From Celerinatantimonas diazotrophica (GTDB taxonomy: Bacteria > Pseudomonadota > Gammaproteobacteria > Enterobacterales > Celerinatantimonadaceae), in NCBI RefSeq assembly GCF_004339545.1, contig NZ_SMGD01000015.1, positions 192,859-256,858 on the forward strand: a DNA stretch of 64,000 bases, read 5' to 3'. The first letter of the stretch is position 1; every line of letters starts with the position of its first letter. The notes below the pieces were generated by a model. It ran no database searches. It saw only the letters and a list, made by a program, of their open reading frames with translations, and was not told the DNA's origin. Made by a program: the position numbers and the translations under genes. Shown piece after piece: positions 1 to 8,254 of this stretch.

Positions 1-140
1 TGGTAGCAAGACTAAATTCATATCAATTCAAATAGTAGTTTAAGGAACTGTCTTGATAGTATACCGTTGACTCTTTTTAAGAGCTACCCGATAAATGTGT
101 TGTTCATACATTGATTTGCAAGATCGAGCCAAGGGCCCCC

Positions 141-168
141 TGTTGGTCAGTTAAAAATTAGGTACAAT
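141..168 (+). promoter_or_regulatory. Possible sigma70 promoter for ffh
   Basis: A TACAAT hexamer at 163-168 is a good -10 box, but the hexamer 16 bases upstream (TGTTGG at 141-146) is a poor -35. The rest of positions 1-244 shows no gene. The call rests only on the -10 box and its place about 75 bases before the ffh start. Confidence 0.25.
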
Positions 169-244
169 AGGGCCCATATATCTAACGGGTGGCTTGAGTT
201 TCCAGTGATGTGTGGATGGCTCAACCGGTCATATAAGGATTACC

Positions 245-1624
245 ATGTTTGAAAATTTATCAGAGCGTCTGTCCAAGACGCTAAAAAACATAAGCGGCCG
301 TGGCCGGCTGACCGAAGACAATATTAAAGAGACGCTGCGAGAAGTGCGTATGGCGCTGCTTGAGGCTGACGTTGCACTGCCAGTGGTGCGCGATTTTGTC
401 AAACGAGTTAAGGAACGTGCCGTTGGCCAAGAAGTCTCGAAAAGTTTAACGCCGGGTCAGGCCTTTATTAAAATTGTTCAGTCTGAACTTGAGCAATCGA
501 TGGGTCAGGCTAACGAAGGCCTTGATCTGTCGGTAACCCCTCCAGCCACTATTTTAATGGCGGGGTTACAAGGGGCCGGTAAAACAACCAGCGTTGCTAA
601 GCTGGCTAAATTTTTAACTGAGCGTGAAAAGAAAAAAGTTTTGGTTGTCAGTGCCGATATTTATCGTCCTGCAGCGATTAAACAGCTCGAGACGTTAGCA
701 TCAGAGGTTCAGGTCGAGTTTTTCCCAAGTAGTACTGAGCAAAAACCAGTTGAGATCGCTTCAGCTGCTTTAGATTATGCCAAATTACACTTTTTTGATG
801 TATTGATTGTCGATACCGCTGGCCGTTTGCATGTTGATGAAGACATGATGGCCGAAATCCAACAGTTAAATGATTACCTCAAACCGGCTGAAACACTGTT
901 TGTTGTTGATTCAATGACAGGTCAAGATGCGGCAAATACAGCGAAAGCGTTTCATGAAGCTCTCCCGCTAACTGGGGTGATATTAACTAAAGCTGATGGT
1001 GATGCCCGCGGAGGGGCCGCGTTATCGATTCGTCAGATTACGGGCAAACCCATTAAATTTATTGGGATGGGCGAAAAAACTGACGCCCTAGAGCCATTTT
1101 ATCCCGATCGGATTGCATCGCGAATTCTTGGGATGGGCGATGTACTGTCGCTGATTGAAGAAGTCGAGCGTAATGTCGATCGAAAACAGGCTGAAAAGCT
1201 TGCCTCGAAGGTAAAAAAAGGCAAAGGGTTTGATCTGGCTGATTTTCGTGACCAACTTCAGCAGATGAAAAAAATGGGCGGCATGATGGGCCTCATGGAC
1301 AAATTGCCAGGCATGGGGCAGTTACCGGCAGGTGTGAAGGATCAAATGGATGATTCGATGACAGTTAAAATGGAAGCGATTATAAATTCCATGACTGTTC
1401 AGGAGCGCGCGCATCCGGATATTATTAAAGGGTCTCGTAAACGGCGAATTGCTACTGGTTCTGGGACGCAGATCCAAGATGTGAACCGTTTGCTAAAACA
1501 ATTTACCCAGATGCAGAAAATGATGAAAAAAATGTCGGGTAAAGGTGGTATGCGCAAGATGATGCGACAGATGAAAGGGATGATGCCTCCTGGTGGTATG
1601 GGGGGCGGTAGAGGCCCATTTTAG
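245..1624 (+). CDS. ffh: Signal recognition particle protein Ffh
   Basis: Ffh is the GTPase that, with 4.5S RNA, binds signal sequences of nascent membrane proteins and delivers ribosomes to FtsY at the inner membrane. The translation has the N-terminal four-helix N domain, the SRP GTPase G domain with P-loop GLQGAGKTT, DTAGRLH and TKADGDARGG, and a C-terminal methionine-rich M domain (MMKKMSGKGGMRKMMRQMKG). The 459-residue length fits the family. ATG 245 is chosen over an in-frame upstream start at 212 because AAGGA lies at 235-239 with five-base spacing and the protein then begins MFENLSERL as in other Ffh proteins. It is monocistronic, ended by a strong hairpin. Confidence 0.97.
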   Translation: MFENLSERLSKTLKNISGRGRLTEDNIKETLREVRMALLEADVALPVVRDFVKRVKERAVGQEVSKSLTPGQAFIKIVQSELEQSMGQANEGLDLSVTPPATILMAGLQGAGKTTSVAKLAKFLTEREKKKVLVVSADIYRPAAIKQLETLASEVQVEFFPSSTEQKPVEIASAALDYAKLHFFDVLIVDTAGRLHVDEDMMAEIQQLNDYLKPAETLFVVDSMTGQDAANTAKAFHEALPLTGVILTKADGDARGGAALSIRQITGKPIKFIGMGEKTDALEPFYPDRIASRILGMGDVLSLIEEVERNVDRKQAEKLASKVKKGKGFDLADFRDQLQQMKKMGGMMGLMDKLPGMGQLPAGVKDQMDDSMTVKMEAIINSMTVQERAHPDIIKGSRKRRIATGSGTQIQDVNRLLKQFTQMQKMMKKMSGKGGMRKMMRQMKGMMPPGGMGGGRGPF

Positions 1625-1651
1625 AAGATTCTGATCTTTTATGGCAACCTG

Positions 1652-1681
1652 ACAAAGCCAGTATATAAATACTGGCTTTGT
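1652..1681. terminator. Hairpin terminator between ffh and the convergent decarboxylase gene
   Basis: A perfect 13-bp inverted repeat (1652-1664 with 1669-1681, loop ATAA) lies 27 bases past the ffh stop and 39 bases past the end of the convergent minus-strand gene. There is no long T-run on either side, but position and stem strength support a shared terminator. Confidence 0.7.
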
Positions 1682-1720
1682 TCTTGGATGATGGTTTTTA
1701 AATTGAGCGAAGCCAAATCG

Positions 1721-3388
1721 CTATTTGTTTTGCGGACCGCGAGGGCCATAGTCAAATAAAGCAACGCTTGGGCCAAATTGTTTCAGTCGTTCTGGTGCAT
1801 CCATCGCACTTAATTTGAGTTCAATAAATGATGCTTTTGTTTCATCGAGTGCATCGAGAACCTCACTGAGCTGCTGATGTGTTGTCACGTTTTGATACGT
1901 AAACTCAATATCTGGGGCAAACGCCTTAAGTAGTAGGTGATAATCCCACTGCGGAATATCATTATAGGTTGCGCTTTTGCCCATGATGTAACGTTCAATG
2001 GTGTAACCGGAATTATTAAGCATCACGATAATTGGTTTTAAGCCTTTTTGGAGTATATTGCTCAGTTCTTGAACTGTCATTTGTAGTGAACCATCGCCAA
2101 TAAATAACCAGTGGCGTTTGTTCGGTGCGGCCATCATAGAGCCCAATAGGGCCGGGAGGGTATAGCCAATGGATCCCCAGATAGGTTGACTTAGATAGTG
2201 GCAGTCTTTGGGAAATGGCACTGTTTGCAGTGCTATATTAGCGCTGCCGTTTTCTCCCAGAATCAAGTCGCCGGCTTTAAAATAATGGCGCAATTGTTCC
2301 CAGAGCTTGCTTTGTTGCAGTGGTCCCTCAAAAGAAGTGCTAGAACGAGTCTGGGGCGGTTGTTTAGGAATATCAAACTGGCATTCAATCGATTGCTCGA
2401 GTAACTGGTTGAGTAACACCGGGGCACAGATCCCTTCGAATGTTTGTTGCTCAAAGGTGATATCAAATCCGCGCAGATAAATTGTTTCTTCGACGGGAAG
2501 ATCTTGTGTTGCAACCATTGAGCTCCCTTCGATATAGCAAGGTGCTGTAGCTAAGATAAAATCTGCTTTAGCTAGATATTGGTTGAGTGTGTCGTCTGTT
2601 TGCCCCGGGTAGTAGCCAAGCCATAATGGTGAACTTTCATCTAAGATCGCTTTGCCAGTTGAGAAACTGGCGTAAGGGATTTGATAGCGATCACACAGTT
2701 GCTGCAGTTGTATGGCCATTTGCGAGCGTTCTGCATCCATATCTACCAGCAACAGTGGATGTTTGGCTTGACAGAGTCTCCCCGTCAGTTTGCCGATGAT
2801 AAGCTGGTGTTGGCGTTTGTCATAGCTGGCATATTGGCGAGTCAGTGGTGAAGAGGCTTGCGCGATTTCCAGATAACTTAAGTTCGAAGGAATTTGTAGA
2901 TAGACCGGACAGCGTTCTTGCCAACAGTAGCGTAGTGCTCGGTCAATTTCTTGGCTTGCGTTCGATGGGGTGAGTCTGGCTTCGGTGAGGGTAAATTGAC
3001 GCACTGCGTTACGCACATTATCAAAATCTCCCTCGGCCATAGTGTGATGAATGCGGAGTCGGTTGCGTATCGCAAACATGGGGGGAACGCCACTAATCAT
3101 TACAACTGGAATATGTTCGGCTAGACTGCCTGCAACACCGCATAATGCACTGAGATCGCCCACTCCATATGTAGTTAAAAGTGCGGCGATGCCGTTGGTT
3201 CGGGCGTATCCGTCAGCAGCATAAGCGGCATTGAGTTCATTACAGGTGCCGACAAATTCAATACCATCGACCTCATCTAACTGTTCTAAAAGTTGCAGAT
3301 TAAAATCGCCCGGAACCCCGAACACATATTTGACATTAAGTTGACGAAGACGTTGCCATAGATATCGGCCAATCGTGACTGATTGCAT
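1721..3388 (-). CDS. ipdC: Thiamine-diphosphate alpha-keto acid decarboxylase (indolepyruvate/phenylpyruvate decarboxylase type)
   Basis: This enzyme non-oxidatively decarboxylates 2-keto acids to aldehydes. The 555-residue protein has the PDC/IPDC family layout: GVPGDFN with Asp28, catalytic Glu51 in CNELNAAYAADGYAR, the His114-His115 pair in RIHHTMAEGDF, and the ThDP/Mg motif starting GDGSLQMT and ending in NNSGYTIE. ATG 3388 is chosen over the open frame extending to 3541 because AAGGAG precedes it and the N terminus then matches the family. It lies 70 bases downstream of tyrB, whose product makes phenylpyruvate and indolepyruvate, so an aromatic keto acid is the likely substrate (Ehrlich-type aldehyde or indole-3-acetaldehyde formation). 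Pyruvate decarboxylase cannot be excluded from sequence. A terminator separates it from tyrB and no clear promoter of its own is visible. Confidence 0.75.
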   Translation of the reverse strand: MQSVTIGRYLWQRLRQLNVKYVFGVPGDFNLQLLEQLDEVDGIEFVGTCNELNAAYAADGYARTNGIAALLTTYGVGDLSALCGVAGSLAEHIPVVMISGVPPMFAIRNRLRIHHTMAEGDFDNVRNAVRQFTLTEARLTPSNASQEIDRALRYCWQERCPVYLQIPSNLSYLEIAQASSPLTRQYASYDKRQHQLIIGKLTGRLCQAKHPLLLVDMDAERSQMAIQLQQLCDRYQIPYASFSTGKAILDESSPLWLGYYPGQTDDTLNQYLAKADFILATAPCYIEGSSMVATQDLPVEETIYLRGFDITFEQQTFEGICAPVLLNQLLEQSIECQFDIPKQPPQTRSSTSFEGPLQQSKLWEQLRHYFKAGDLILGENGSANIALQTVPFPKDCHYLSQPIWGSIGYTLPALLGSMMAAPNKRHWLFIGDGSLQMTVQELSNILQKGLKPIIVMLNNSGYTIERYIMGKSATYNDIPQWDYHLLLKAFAPDIEFTYQNVTTHQQLSEVLDALDETKASFIELKLSAMDAPERLKQFGPSVALFDYGPRGPQNK

Positions 3389-3420
3389 GACACACTCCTT
3401 AGTGAATTTAGATTGAAGAA

Positions 3421-3446
3421 TTAAAAAAGGTCGCTTGAAGCGACCT
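3421..3446 (-). terminator. Rho-independent terminator after tyrB
   Basis: On the minus strand AGGTCGCTT-C-AAGCGACCT (3446-3428), a perfect 9-bp inverted repeat, is followed by six Ts. It sits 13 bases beyond the tyrB stop and 33 bases before the decarboxylase ATG, so it should stop most tyrB transcripts before the decarboxylase gene. Confidence 0.8.
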
Positions 3447-3458
3447 GTGTCTCGTAGG

Positions 3459-4646
3459 TTAAACGACTGCGGCAAAAGCCTTCGCGACCTGTGCCACGTT
3501 ATATTTATTGAGTCCGGCGACGCAGACTCGGCCACTCTCAATCAAATAAACGCCATGTTCGATGCGTAATCGCTCGACCTGTTCTGGGGAAAATCCAGTG
3601 TAACTGAACATTCCTTTTTGTGTTAAAAAGTGGCTTCCATCGAAATCAGGCTGCACGCTCTTCATGGTTTCAACCAGAGTCTGACGCATTTGCTGCATTC
3701 GATTGCGCATTTGAGCGACTTCTGTGCGCCATAGCTGATTGAGCTCTGTCGTATTGAGCACGGTTGCTACGACATGTGCTCCAAAAGCAGCGGGACTTGA
3801 GTAGTTACGACGTACGGTAAATTTCAGCTGCCCTAATACCCTCAACATCTGTTCTTGGTCATCACAGATCACTGATAATCCGCCAACTCGCTGTCCATAC
3901 ATAGAAAAGATTTTTGAAAACGAGTTCGCTATGAGAGCCGGAACTTGTTCACTAGCTAACAGCCGTAATAAAAAAGCATCCTCTTCTAAGCCGTTAGCAA
4001 ACCCTTGGTACGCGATATCTAAGAATGGAATCAACTTGCGTTGTTTAATAATTTCAACGACTTCACCCCATTGTTCATGAGTTAGATCCGCTCCTGTTGG
4101 GTTATGACAACAAGGGTGCAGTAACACAATACTTTGAGCGGTTAACTGGTTAAGACATTCGCACATCTTCTCAAAGTTAACGCCTTTGGTCTGGGTATCA
4201 AAATAAGGATAGTGATTTACTTCAAAACCTGCGCCAGCAAAGATAGCTTCATGGTTATCCCAGGTCGGATCGCTGACCCAGACTTGCGAGTGCGGGAAGT
4301 ATCGTTTCAGAAAATCGGCGCCAATTTTCAGTGCTCCGGATCCCCCTAAAGTCTGAATTGTTGCGATTTGTTGTGCAGCTAAAATCGGATGTTCCTCGCC
4401 GAATAGCAAATTTTGCACGGCTTGACGATAAGGTGCAAATCCCTCCATCGGCAGGTAACTGGTAGGTTTGGTCAAATCAAGTTGAGTGATTGCTTTCTTT
4501 ACTGATTCTAATTGAGGGACCTGACCGTTTGGGTCGTAATAAAGACCAATGCTTAAGTTGACCTTATTTTCTCGAGGATCGGCAAGAAAATCCTCCACAA
4601 GCGATAAAATAGGGTCACCTGCATAGGCTTCAACGTGTGAAAACAT
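3459..4646 (-). CDS. tyrB: Aromatic amino acid aminotransferase
   Basis: This PLP enzyme transaminates phenylpyruvate and 4-hydroxyphenylpyruvate, the last step of Phe and Tyr synthesis, and also aspartate. The 395-residue protein follows E. coli TyrB closely from the N terminus ([10 protein letters not shown]-like, [19 protein letters not shown]), with the [12 protein letters not shown] loop, LDIAYQGF and the PLP-binding Lys245 in [16 protein letters not shown]. The C-terminal Arg of [11 protein letters not shown] binds substrate carboxylate in the family. AGGAG sits eight bases before ATG 4646. It is downstream of, and co-directional with, pheA and an Lrp-type gene, placing prephenate processing and transamination together. 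Confidence 0.93.
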   Translation of the reverse strand: MFSHVEAYAGDPILSLVEDFLADPRENKVNLSIGLYYDPNGQVPQLESVKKAITQLDLTKPTSYLPMEGFAPYRQAVQNLLFGEEHPILAAQQIATIQTLGGSGALKIGADFLKRYFPHSQVWVSDPTWDNHEAIFAGAGFEVNHYPYFDTQTKGVNFEKMCECLNQLTAQSIVLLHPCCHNPTGADLTHEQWGEVVEIIKQRKLIPFLDIAYQGFANGLEEDAFLLRLLASEQVPALIANSFSKIFSMYGQRVGGLSVICDDQEQMLRVLGQLKFTVRRNYSSPAAFGAHVVATVLNTTELNQLWRTEVAQMRNRMQQMRQTLVETMKSVQPDFDGSHFLTQKGMFSYTGFSPEQVERLRIEHGVYLIESGRVCVAGLNKYNVAQVAKAFAAVV

Positions 4647-4808
4647 GAATTATTCTCCTAGACTAACGAACGGTTTGGTCAATAACATGGGTGAGCATCA
4701 GTTTTAAACCTGTTCGGCATTGACCGTAACTGGACATCTTTATCGCCGGTGCCAACAAGATGGACGACCGGATAGATTTGAATCGGTTTAGTCATACTCT
4801 AGATGCCA

Positions 4809-4837
4809 CTTATAACGCCATTTTTAACACAAACAAA
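4809..4837 (-). promoter_or_regulatory. Possible tyrB promoter
   Basis: On the minus strand TTTGTT (4837-4832) is followed after 17 bases by TATAAG (4814-4809), about 160 bases before the tyrB ATG. The -35 is weak. I saw no convincing TyrR box (TGTAAA-N6-TTTACA) in the 258-base gap between tyrB and the regulator gene. Confidence 0.3.
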
Positions 4838-4904
4838 GCGCAAAATTGAGTTGTTTTAACTTTTCTGTGCATTTCTTTGTGGTTTTTAATGAATCAACTG
4901 AAAT

Positions 4905-5399
4905 CTAAACATGCATGTCATCTGATGACTCGAGTTGCTCTCGATGGAGCACAATCTGGTTTTCTTTTAGCCGGTCTAAAATAACTGAGGTTTTAATCTG
5001 ACTGACTTCAGTATAACTGGCTAACTCATTGAGCAAAGTATTTAAACCATTCAAATCGTATGCTCCCACTTTAAGCTGATAATCATATTCACCTGTCACT
5101 TTATAGGCATCCAGAACTGCTGGGTTGGCGTTGATTTGATGATGAAAGCGTTCCATCGTTTCAGGATCATGGTGATTTAGGGTGATTTCAACTAACCCTT
5201 GAACCTGGCGTTTTTGTGCTTTGAGAGCTAGTCGCGCTTGATAACCTTCGATATAACCATTTTGTTCCAGTGCAATGCGTCGTCTTGAGCATTGTGAGGT
5301 GGACAGACCGATGATCTGACTCAGTTCCTGATTGGTTAAACGGCCATTCTGCTGCAGCAGATTGAGTATTTTCCAATCATAGTTATCAAGTGTTGTCAT
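4905..5399 (-). CDS. Lrp/AsnC family transcriptional regulator
   Basis: The 164-residue protein has an N-terminal winged helix-turn-helix (residues about 5-60, LTNQELSQIIGLSTSQCSRRRIALEQNGYI) and a C-terminal Lrp-type ligand-binding/oligomerisation domain (VTGEYDYQLKVGAYDL). AAGGAA precedes ATG 5399 by seven bases. It starts 51 bases after pheA with no terminator between, so the two may be cotranscribed, and it lies upstream of tyrB. An aromatic amino acid effector and regulation of tyrB or the decarboxylase are plausible from context, but no operator was identified. It is too divergent to call Lrp itself. Confidence 0.85.
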   Translation of the reverse strand: MTTLDNYDWKILNLLQQNGRLTNQELSQIIGLSTSQCSRRRIALEQNGYIEGYQARLALKAQKRQVQGLVEITLNHHDPETMERFHHQINANPAVLDAYKVTGEYDYQLKVGAYDLNGLNTLLNELASYTEVSQIKTSVILDRLKENQIVLHREQLESSDDMHV

Positions 5400-5450
5400 A
5401 AGGTTATTCCTTATCCATAGCTAGCCTGATATGGCATGTTGGAGTTCGTG

Positions 5451-7457
5451 TTAAAAAAGTTGATTCATCAAATGTACAAATTGTTCAAAGTTAAGTGTTT
5501 GATGGGGGGCTACTTTGGCATTGAGTGGATCGGGATGAATGTTTAGCATGATTCCATCGACTCCCAATTTACGAGCGGCTAAGGCGAGCGGTGCGATGTC
5601 ATCTGCTTGGGTGACGCCATCACAAGGATTGAGTAAAATTGGCAGATGCGTTCTCTCTCTGAGCAGAGCAATAGCACTCAAATCGATAATGGAACGAGTT
5701 TGATGATCGGCACTTCTAATCCCTCTCTCACATAGGATGATTTGTTGGTTTCCTTGGCTGAGTAGATAATCGGCCGCTTTAAGCCATTCATCAAGGGATA
5801 CAACACTGCCTCGCTCAAGCACGATAGGGCGGGTTGTATTACCGGCTGCTTTTAACAAGGGGTAGTTTTGCATATTAGCTGCCCCAATTTGTAAAATGTC
5901 CACCTGACTGGCGATCTGGCGCAAATGTTCAAGGTGAGTGACCTCTGTCATAACTGGCACTTTGATTGGTTGAGTGGTTTGATTAAACCAATCGAGTCCA
6001 GCCAGTCCAGGGCCTTGATAATCATATGGGTTACTGGATGATTTAAAGCAAGCACCATGAATGACTTGTGCACCATGATCAACGGCCATAGCAACACATT
6101 GGGCAAATCGCTGAGGGTCTTCGAGTGTATCGGGGCCGGCAAAGACTGCGAAATCACCACCGCCGATATGGCAATTGCCCAGACTAATTCGTGTCGGTTG
6201 CGGTTTATGGGCCAAGCTTGAAAGTGGTGCGTTTAGACCCCGGCTAATCACGGATGGCTTATCGACAATAGCATCGAGTGGCTGTCTAGCTAACACCGGG
6301 GCTGGTATTTTTGCGCTATGGACATCAGCTGTTGGATAGCAACCTAAAACTTTAACAAAACGAGTAATGCGGGTGAGTTCTGAGAGAACTTCTTGCATCG
6401 GAGCTGATTCAACGTTAGCCATTACATCGACATAAAATAACTCTTGCCAAGGATTACCTTGTACCGGGCGTGACTCTAAACGAGTCATATTGATTTTGCG
6501 TGACGCAAAAACTTGCAGAGCATCAGCTAGTGCGCCTGGATGTTGACCTGTCGACATAATAAAGGTGGTCTTGGCTGGTACTGCTTCAGAAACTTCAATT
6601 GGACTTCTGGCGACAGCTATAAAGCGAGTATAGTTTTCTTGTTGGTTGGCAATATTACTTTCAATACTACATAAATCATACATTTTACCACCAGTTTCGC
6701 TGCCAATGGCAGCTATGTATGGGTCATCACTATCGGCGACTAACTGCATCGCTGTCGATGAGCTATCGACATATTCAAATTTTAGATGAGGATATTGCGC
6801 TAAAAACTGGCTACTTTGAGCAAATGGTTGAGGATGCCCATACAGTGTATGGATTTGATTCAAATCCGTATGCCCCTTAACTAGAATGCCGTGATCGACG
6901 GGGATTGTTAACTCGCCAATAATCGCAAGGCTAGTTTGCTGGAGTAGATCATAGACTTCGTTAATACTTCCCGAACTGGTATTAACCAGTGGCAATAGGG
7001 CGTAATCAGCATGTCTTTGTTCGACCTGATTAAATATCATGCGGAAATTATCACAGCCGATTTCAATCACATCTTGGTCGACCGATTCGAAATAACGACT
7101 GACTGCAATATTACTATAGGAACCTTTGTTTCCTAAAAAGGCAACTTTTATGGCAGAGAGTTCTTGGGCAACATGGCTCTGTTGTTGACTAAATTGCCGC
7201 TGTTGGGTGCGTACAGAATCTTCAATAATTAATTGGAAAAGTCCTGTCACATAATGGGGACTTAAATTATGTTGACGGGCTTTTTCGACTAGTGCTGTTA
7301 AAAGGGATTCCTCGCGTGGGATATCACGAATCTTCAACTGATTGTCGAGTTTGTGCTGCCCAACCTGAAGACTTAAAGATTGACGCTTGGCTAACAAAGC
7401 GATGAGTTTATCATCAACGGCATTAATCTGGTGGCGAAGTTGTTGTAAGTCAGTCAT
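5451..7457 (-). CDS. pheA: Chorismate mutase/prephenate dehydratase fused to a DAHP-synthase-like domain
   Basis: This is the P-protein of phenylalanine synthesis (chorismate to prephenate to phenylpyruvate) with an extra C-terminal domain. Chorismate mutase is at about 1-90 (Arg8, Arg25, Lys36, Arg48, Glu49), prephenate dehydratase at about 103-286 with the catalytic TRF motif at 277-279, and an ACT domain at about 296-372 with GAL (308-310) and the Phe-binding ESRP (328-331). Residues about 425-668 resemble a type I-beta DAHP synthase (QIGAANMQN, ILCERGIRS, HPDP). E. coli P-protein is about 386 residues, so the third domain is added. In this domain the four expected metal ligands are replaced: Cys to Asp443, His to Asp613, Glu to Asn639 and Asp to Ala650; the LKRG lysine is Glu548. 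It is probably catalytically dead and perhaps regulatory. Expression is under an upstream Phe attenuator. Confidence 0.93.
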   Translation of the reverse strand: MTDLQQLRHQINAVDDKLIALLAKRQSLSLQVGQHKLDNQLKIRDIPREESLLTALVEKARQHNLSPHYVTGLFQLIIEDSVRTQQRQFSQQQSHVAQELSAIKVAFLGNKGSYSNIAVSRYFESVDQDVIEIGCDNFRMIFNQVEQRHADYALLPLVNTSSGSINEVYDLLQQTSLAIIGELTIPVDHGILVKGHTDLNQIHTLYGHPQPFAQSSQFLAQYPHLKFEYVDSSSTAMQLVADSDDPYIAAIGSETGGKMYDLCSIESNIANQQENYTRFIAVARSPIEVSEAVPAKTTFIMSTGQHPGALADALQVFASRKINMTRLESRPVQGNPWQELFYVDVMANVESAPMQEVLSELTRITRFVKVLGCYPTADVHSAKIPAPVLARQPLDAIVDKPSVISRGLNAPLSSLAHKPQPTRISLGNCHIGGGDFAVFAGPDTLEDPQRFAQCVAMAVDHGAQVIHGACFKSSSNPYDYQGPGLAGLDWFNQTTQPIKVPVMTEVTHLEHLRQIASQVDILQIGAANMQNYPLLKAAGNTTRPIVLERGSVVSLDEWLKAADYLLSQGNQQIILCERGIRSADHQTRSIIDLSAIALLRERTHLPILLNPCDGVTQADDIAPLALAARKLGVDGIMLNIHPDPLNAKVAPHQTLNFEQFVHLMNQLF

Positions 7458-7478
7458 GACATCGTTGCTCTTATATAT

Positions 7479-7506
7479 AAAAAAAGCCTCCCGTTTGGGA
7501 GGCTTT
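7479..7506 (-). terminator. pheA attenuator terminator
   Basis: On the minus strand a perfect 10-bp stem (7506-7497 with 7492-7483, loop AAAC) ends in seven Ts (7485-7479), 22 bases before the pheA ATG and 20 bases after the leader peptide stop. The 5' arm (GCCTCCC) can pair instead with GGGAGGC inside the leader ORF (7552-7546), and that segment can pair with the C-run just before it (7563-7558). This is the 1:2, 2:3, 3:4 arrangement of transcription attenuation. Confidence 0.88.
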
Positions 7507-7526
7507 ATGGATTGTTTCTTGGTTTC

Positions 7527-7607
7527 TTATGGACAAACAAATCCGGCCTCCCTGTTTGGGGGGATAAAAAAGAAACCAAAAAAATAAAATTGCATTAAAT
7601 ATTTCAT
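7527..7607 (-). CDS. pheL: Phenylalanine operon leader peptide
   Basis: A 26-codon ORF starting MKYLMQ contains the run FYFFGFFF (six Phe and one Tyr in eight codons) followed by IPPNREAGF. E. coli PheL is a 15-residue peptide with seven Phe and the same gene order (raiA, pheL, pheA). Ribosome stalling on the Phe codons when charged tRNA-Phe is scarce should favour the antiterminator. No clear Shine-Dalgarno sequence precedes ATG 7607 or the internal in-frame ATG at 7595, so the true start is uncertain. The ORF is too short for normal gene calling. Confidence 0.85.
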   Translation of the reverse strand: MKYLMQFYFFGFFFIPPNREAGFVCP

Positions 7608-7613
7608 GCTAAC

Positions 7614-7642
7614 AGATTAAAAATGTCGTATTTAAAAGTCAA
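7614..7642 (-). promoter_or_regulatory. Putative pheL-pheA promoter
   Basis: On the minus strand TTGACT (7642-7637) is followed after 17 bases by TAATCT (7619-7614); TTTAAT at 7621-7616 is an alternative -10 with 15-base spacing. The -35 box lies inside the 3' arm of the raiA terminator. Initiation at the expected distance would be very near ATG 7607, leaving little or no 5' leader for that start. Confidence 0.55.
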
Positions 7643-7678
7643 GCCTTGATGATATTAAGTCACCAAGGCTTGGGACTT
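7636..7678 (-). terminator. Terminator after raiA
   Basis: On the minus strand CAAGCCTTG (7672-7664) pairs with CAAGGCTTG (7648-7640), loop 15 bases. The stem can extend through a bulge by GACTT/AAGTC pairing and is followed by TTTT. It begins a few bases after the raiA stop and overlaps the pheA promoter. Confidence 0.6.
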
Positions 7679-7683
7679 GTAGG

Positions 7684-8019
7684 TTATAAATTTGAGGATG
7701 CAGACTGATTAACGTCCAGGCTGCTATCGACTCTTTCGGTAATCGGTTTGGTATGATGACGCCGCAATTGGCGTTCTAATTTGTGGCCCAAGCCATTAAT
7801 TGCCGCATAGAGATCTTCGTGCTGTTCTGATGCGAATAATTGACCATTAGGGACGCCAATCTTAGCCTCGACCTTATAATCTTGTTTTTCTCGTGTGATG
7901 ATGACCTGCGGTTTAATGAGCGGTATTTGGGGTTTTTCCAATTTTGCGAAACGGTTTTCAATTCGTTCACGGATGGTTGGTGTGATATCAATGGATTTAC
8001 TCGTGATATCAATAATCAT
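7684..8019 (-). CDS. raiA: Ribosome-associated inhibitor/hibernation factor RaiA (YfiA, HPF family)
   Basis: The 111-residue protein has the short HPF/RaiA S30AE fold (MIIDITSKSIDITPTIRERIENRFAKLEK, then VEAKIGVPNGQLFASEQHEDLYAAINGLGHKLERQLRRHH). Such proteins bind the decoding centre of idle 30S subunits and stabilise inactive ribosomes. Its place next to pheL-pheA matches E. coli raiA rather than hpf, which sits with rpoN. A strong Shine-Dalgarno AAGGGGG precedes ATG 8019. Confidence 0.88.
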   Translation of the reverse strand: MIIDITSKSIDITPTIRERIENRFAKLEKPQIPLIKPQVIITREKQDYKVEAKIGVPNGQLFASEQHEDLYAAINGLGHKLERQLRRHHTKPITERVDSSLDVNQSASSNL

Positions 8020-8254
8020 ATAAGCCCCCTTATAACAATGGATTGGGTCATAAAACGAATCTGATTACAGATCCAAAGAAACTCTCTTGATAGGCCTACT
8101 GTAACCTATTTCACCTTTAGTTAAGCAACTTTTGATGAGAACTTCCATCTATTCTACGATTTTTATAAAAACTTTTTAAAAGTCCTTGTTCTTAGCTGTA
8201 AAGTCAGGCAAATTTAAACCGATACGTTCAGTGATAGCAAGAGATGGATGAGGC

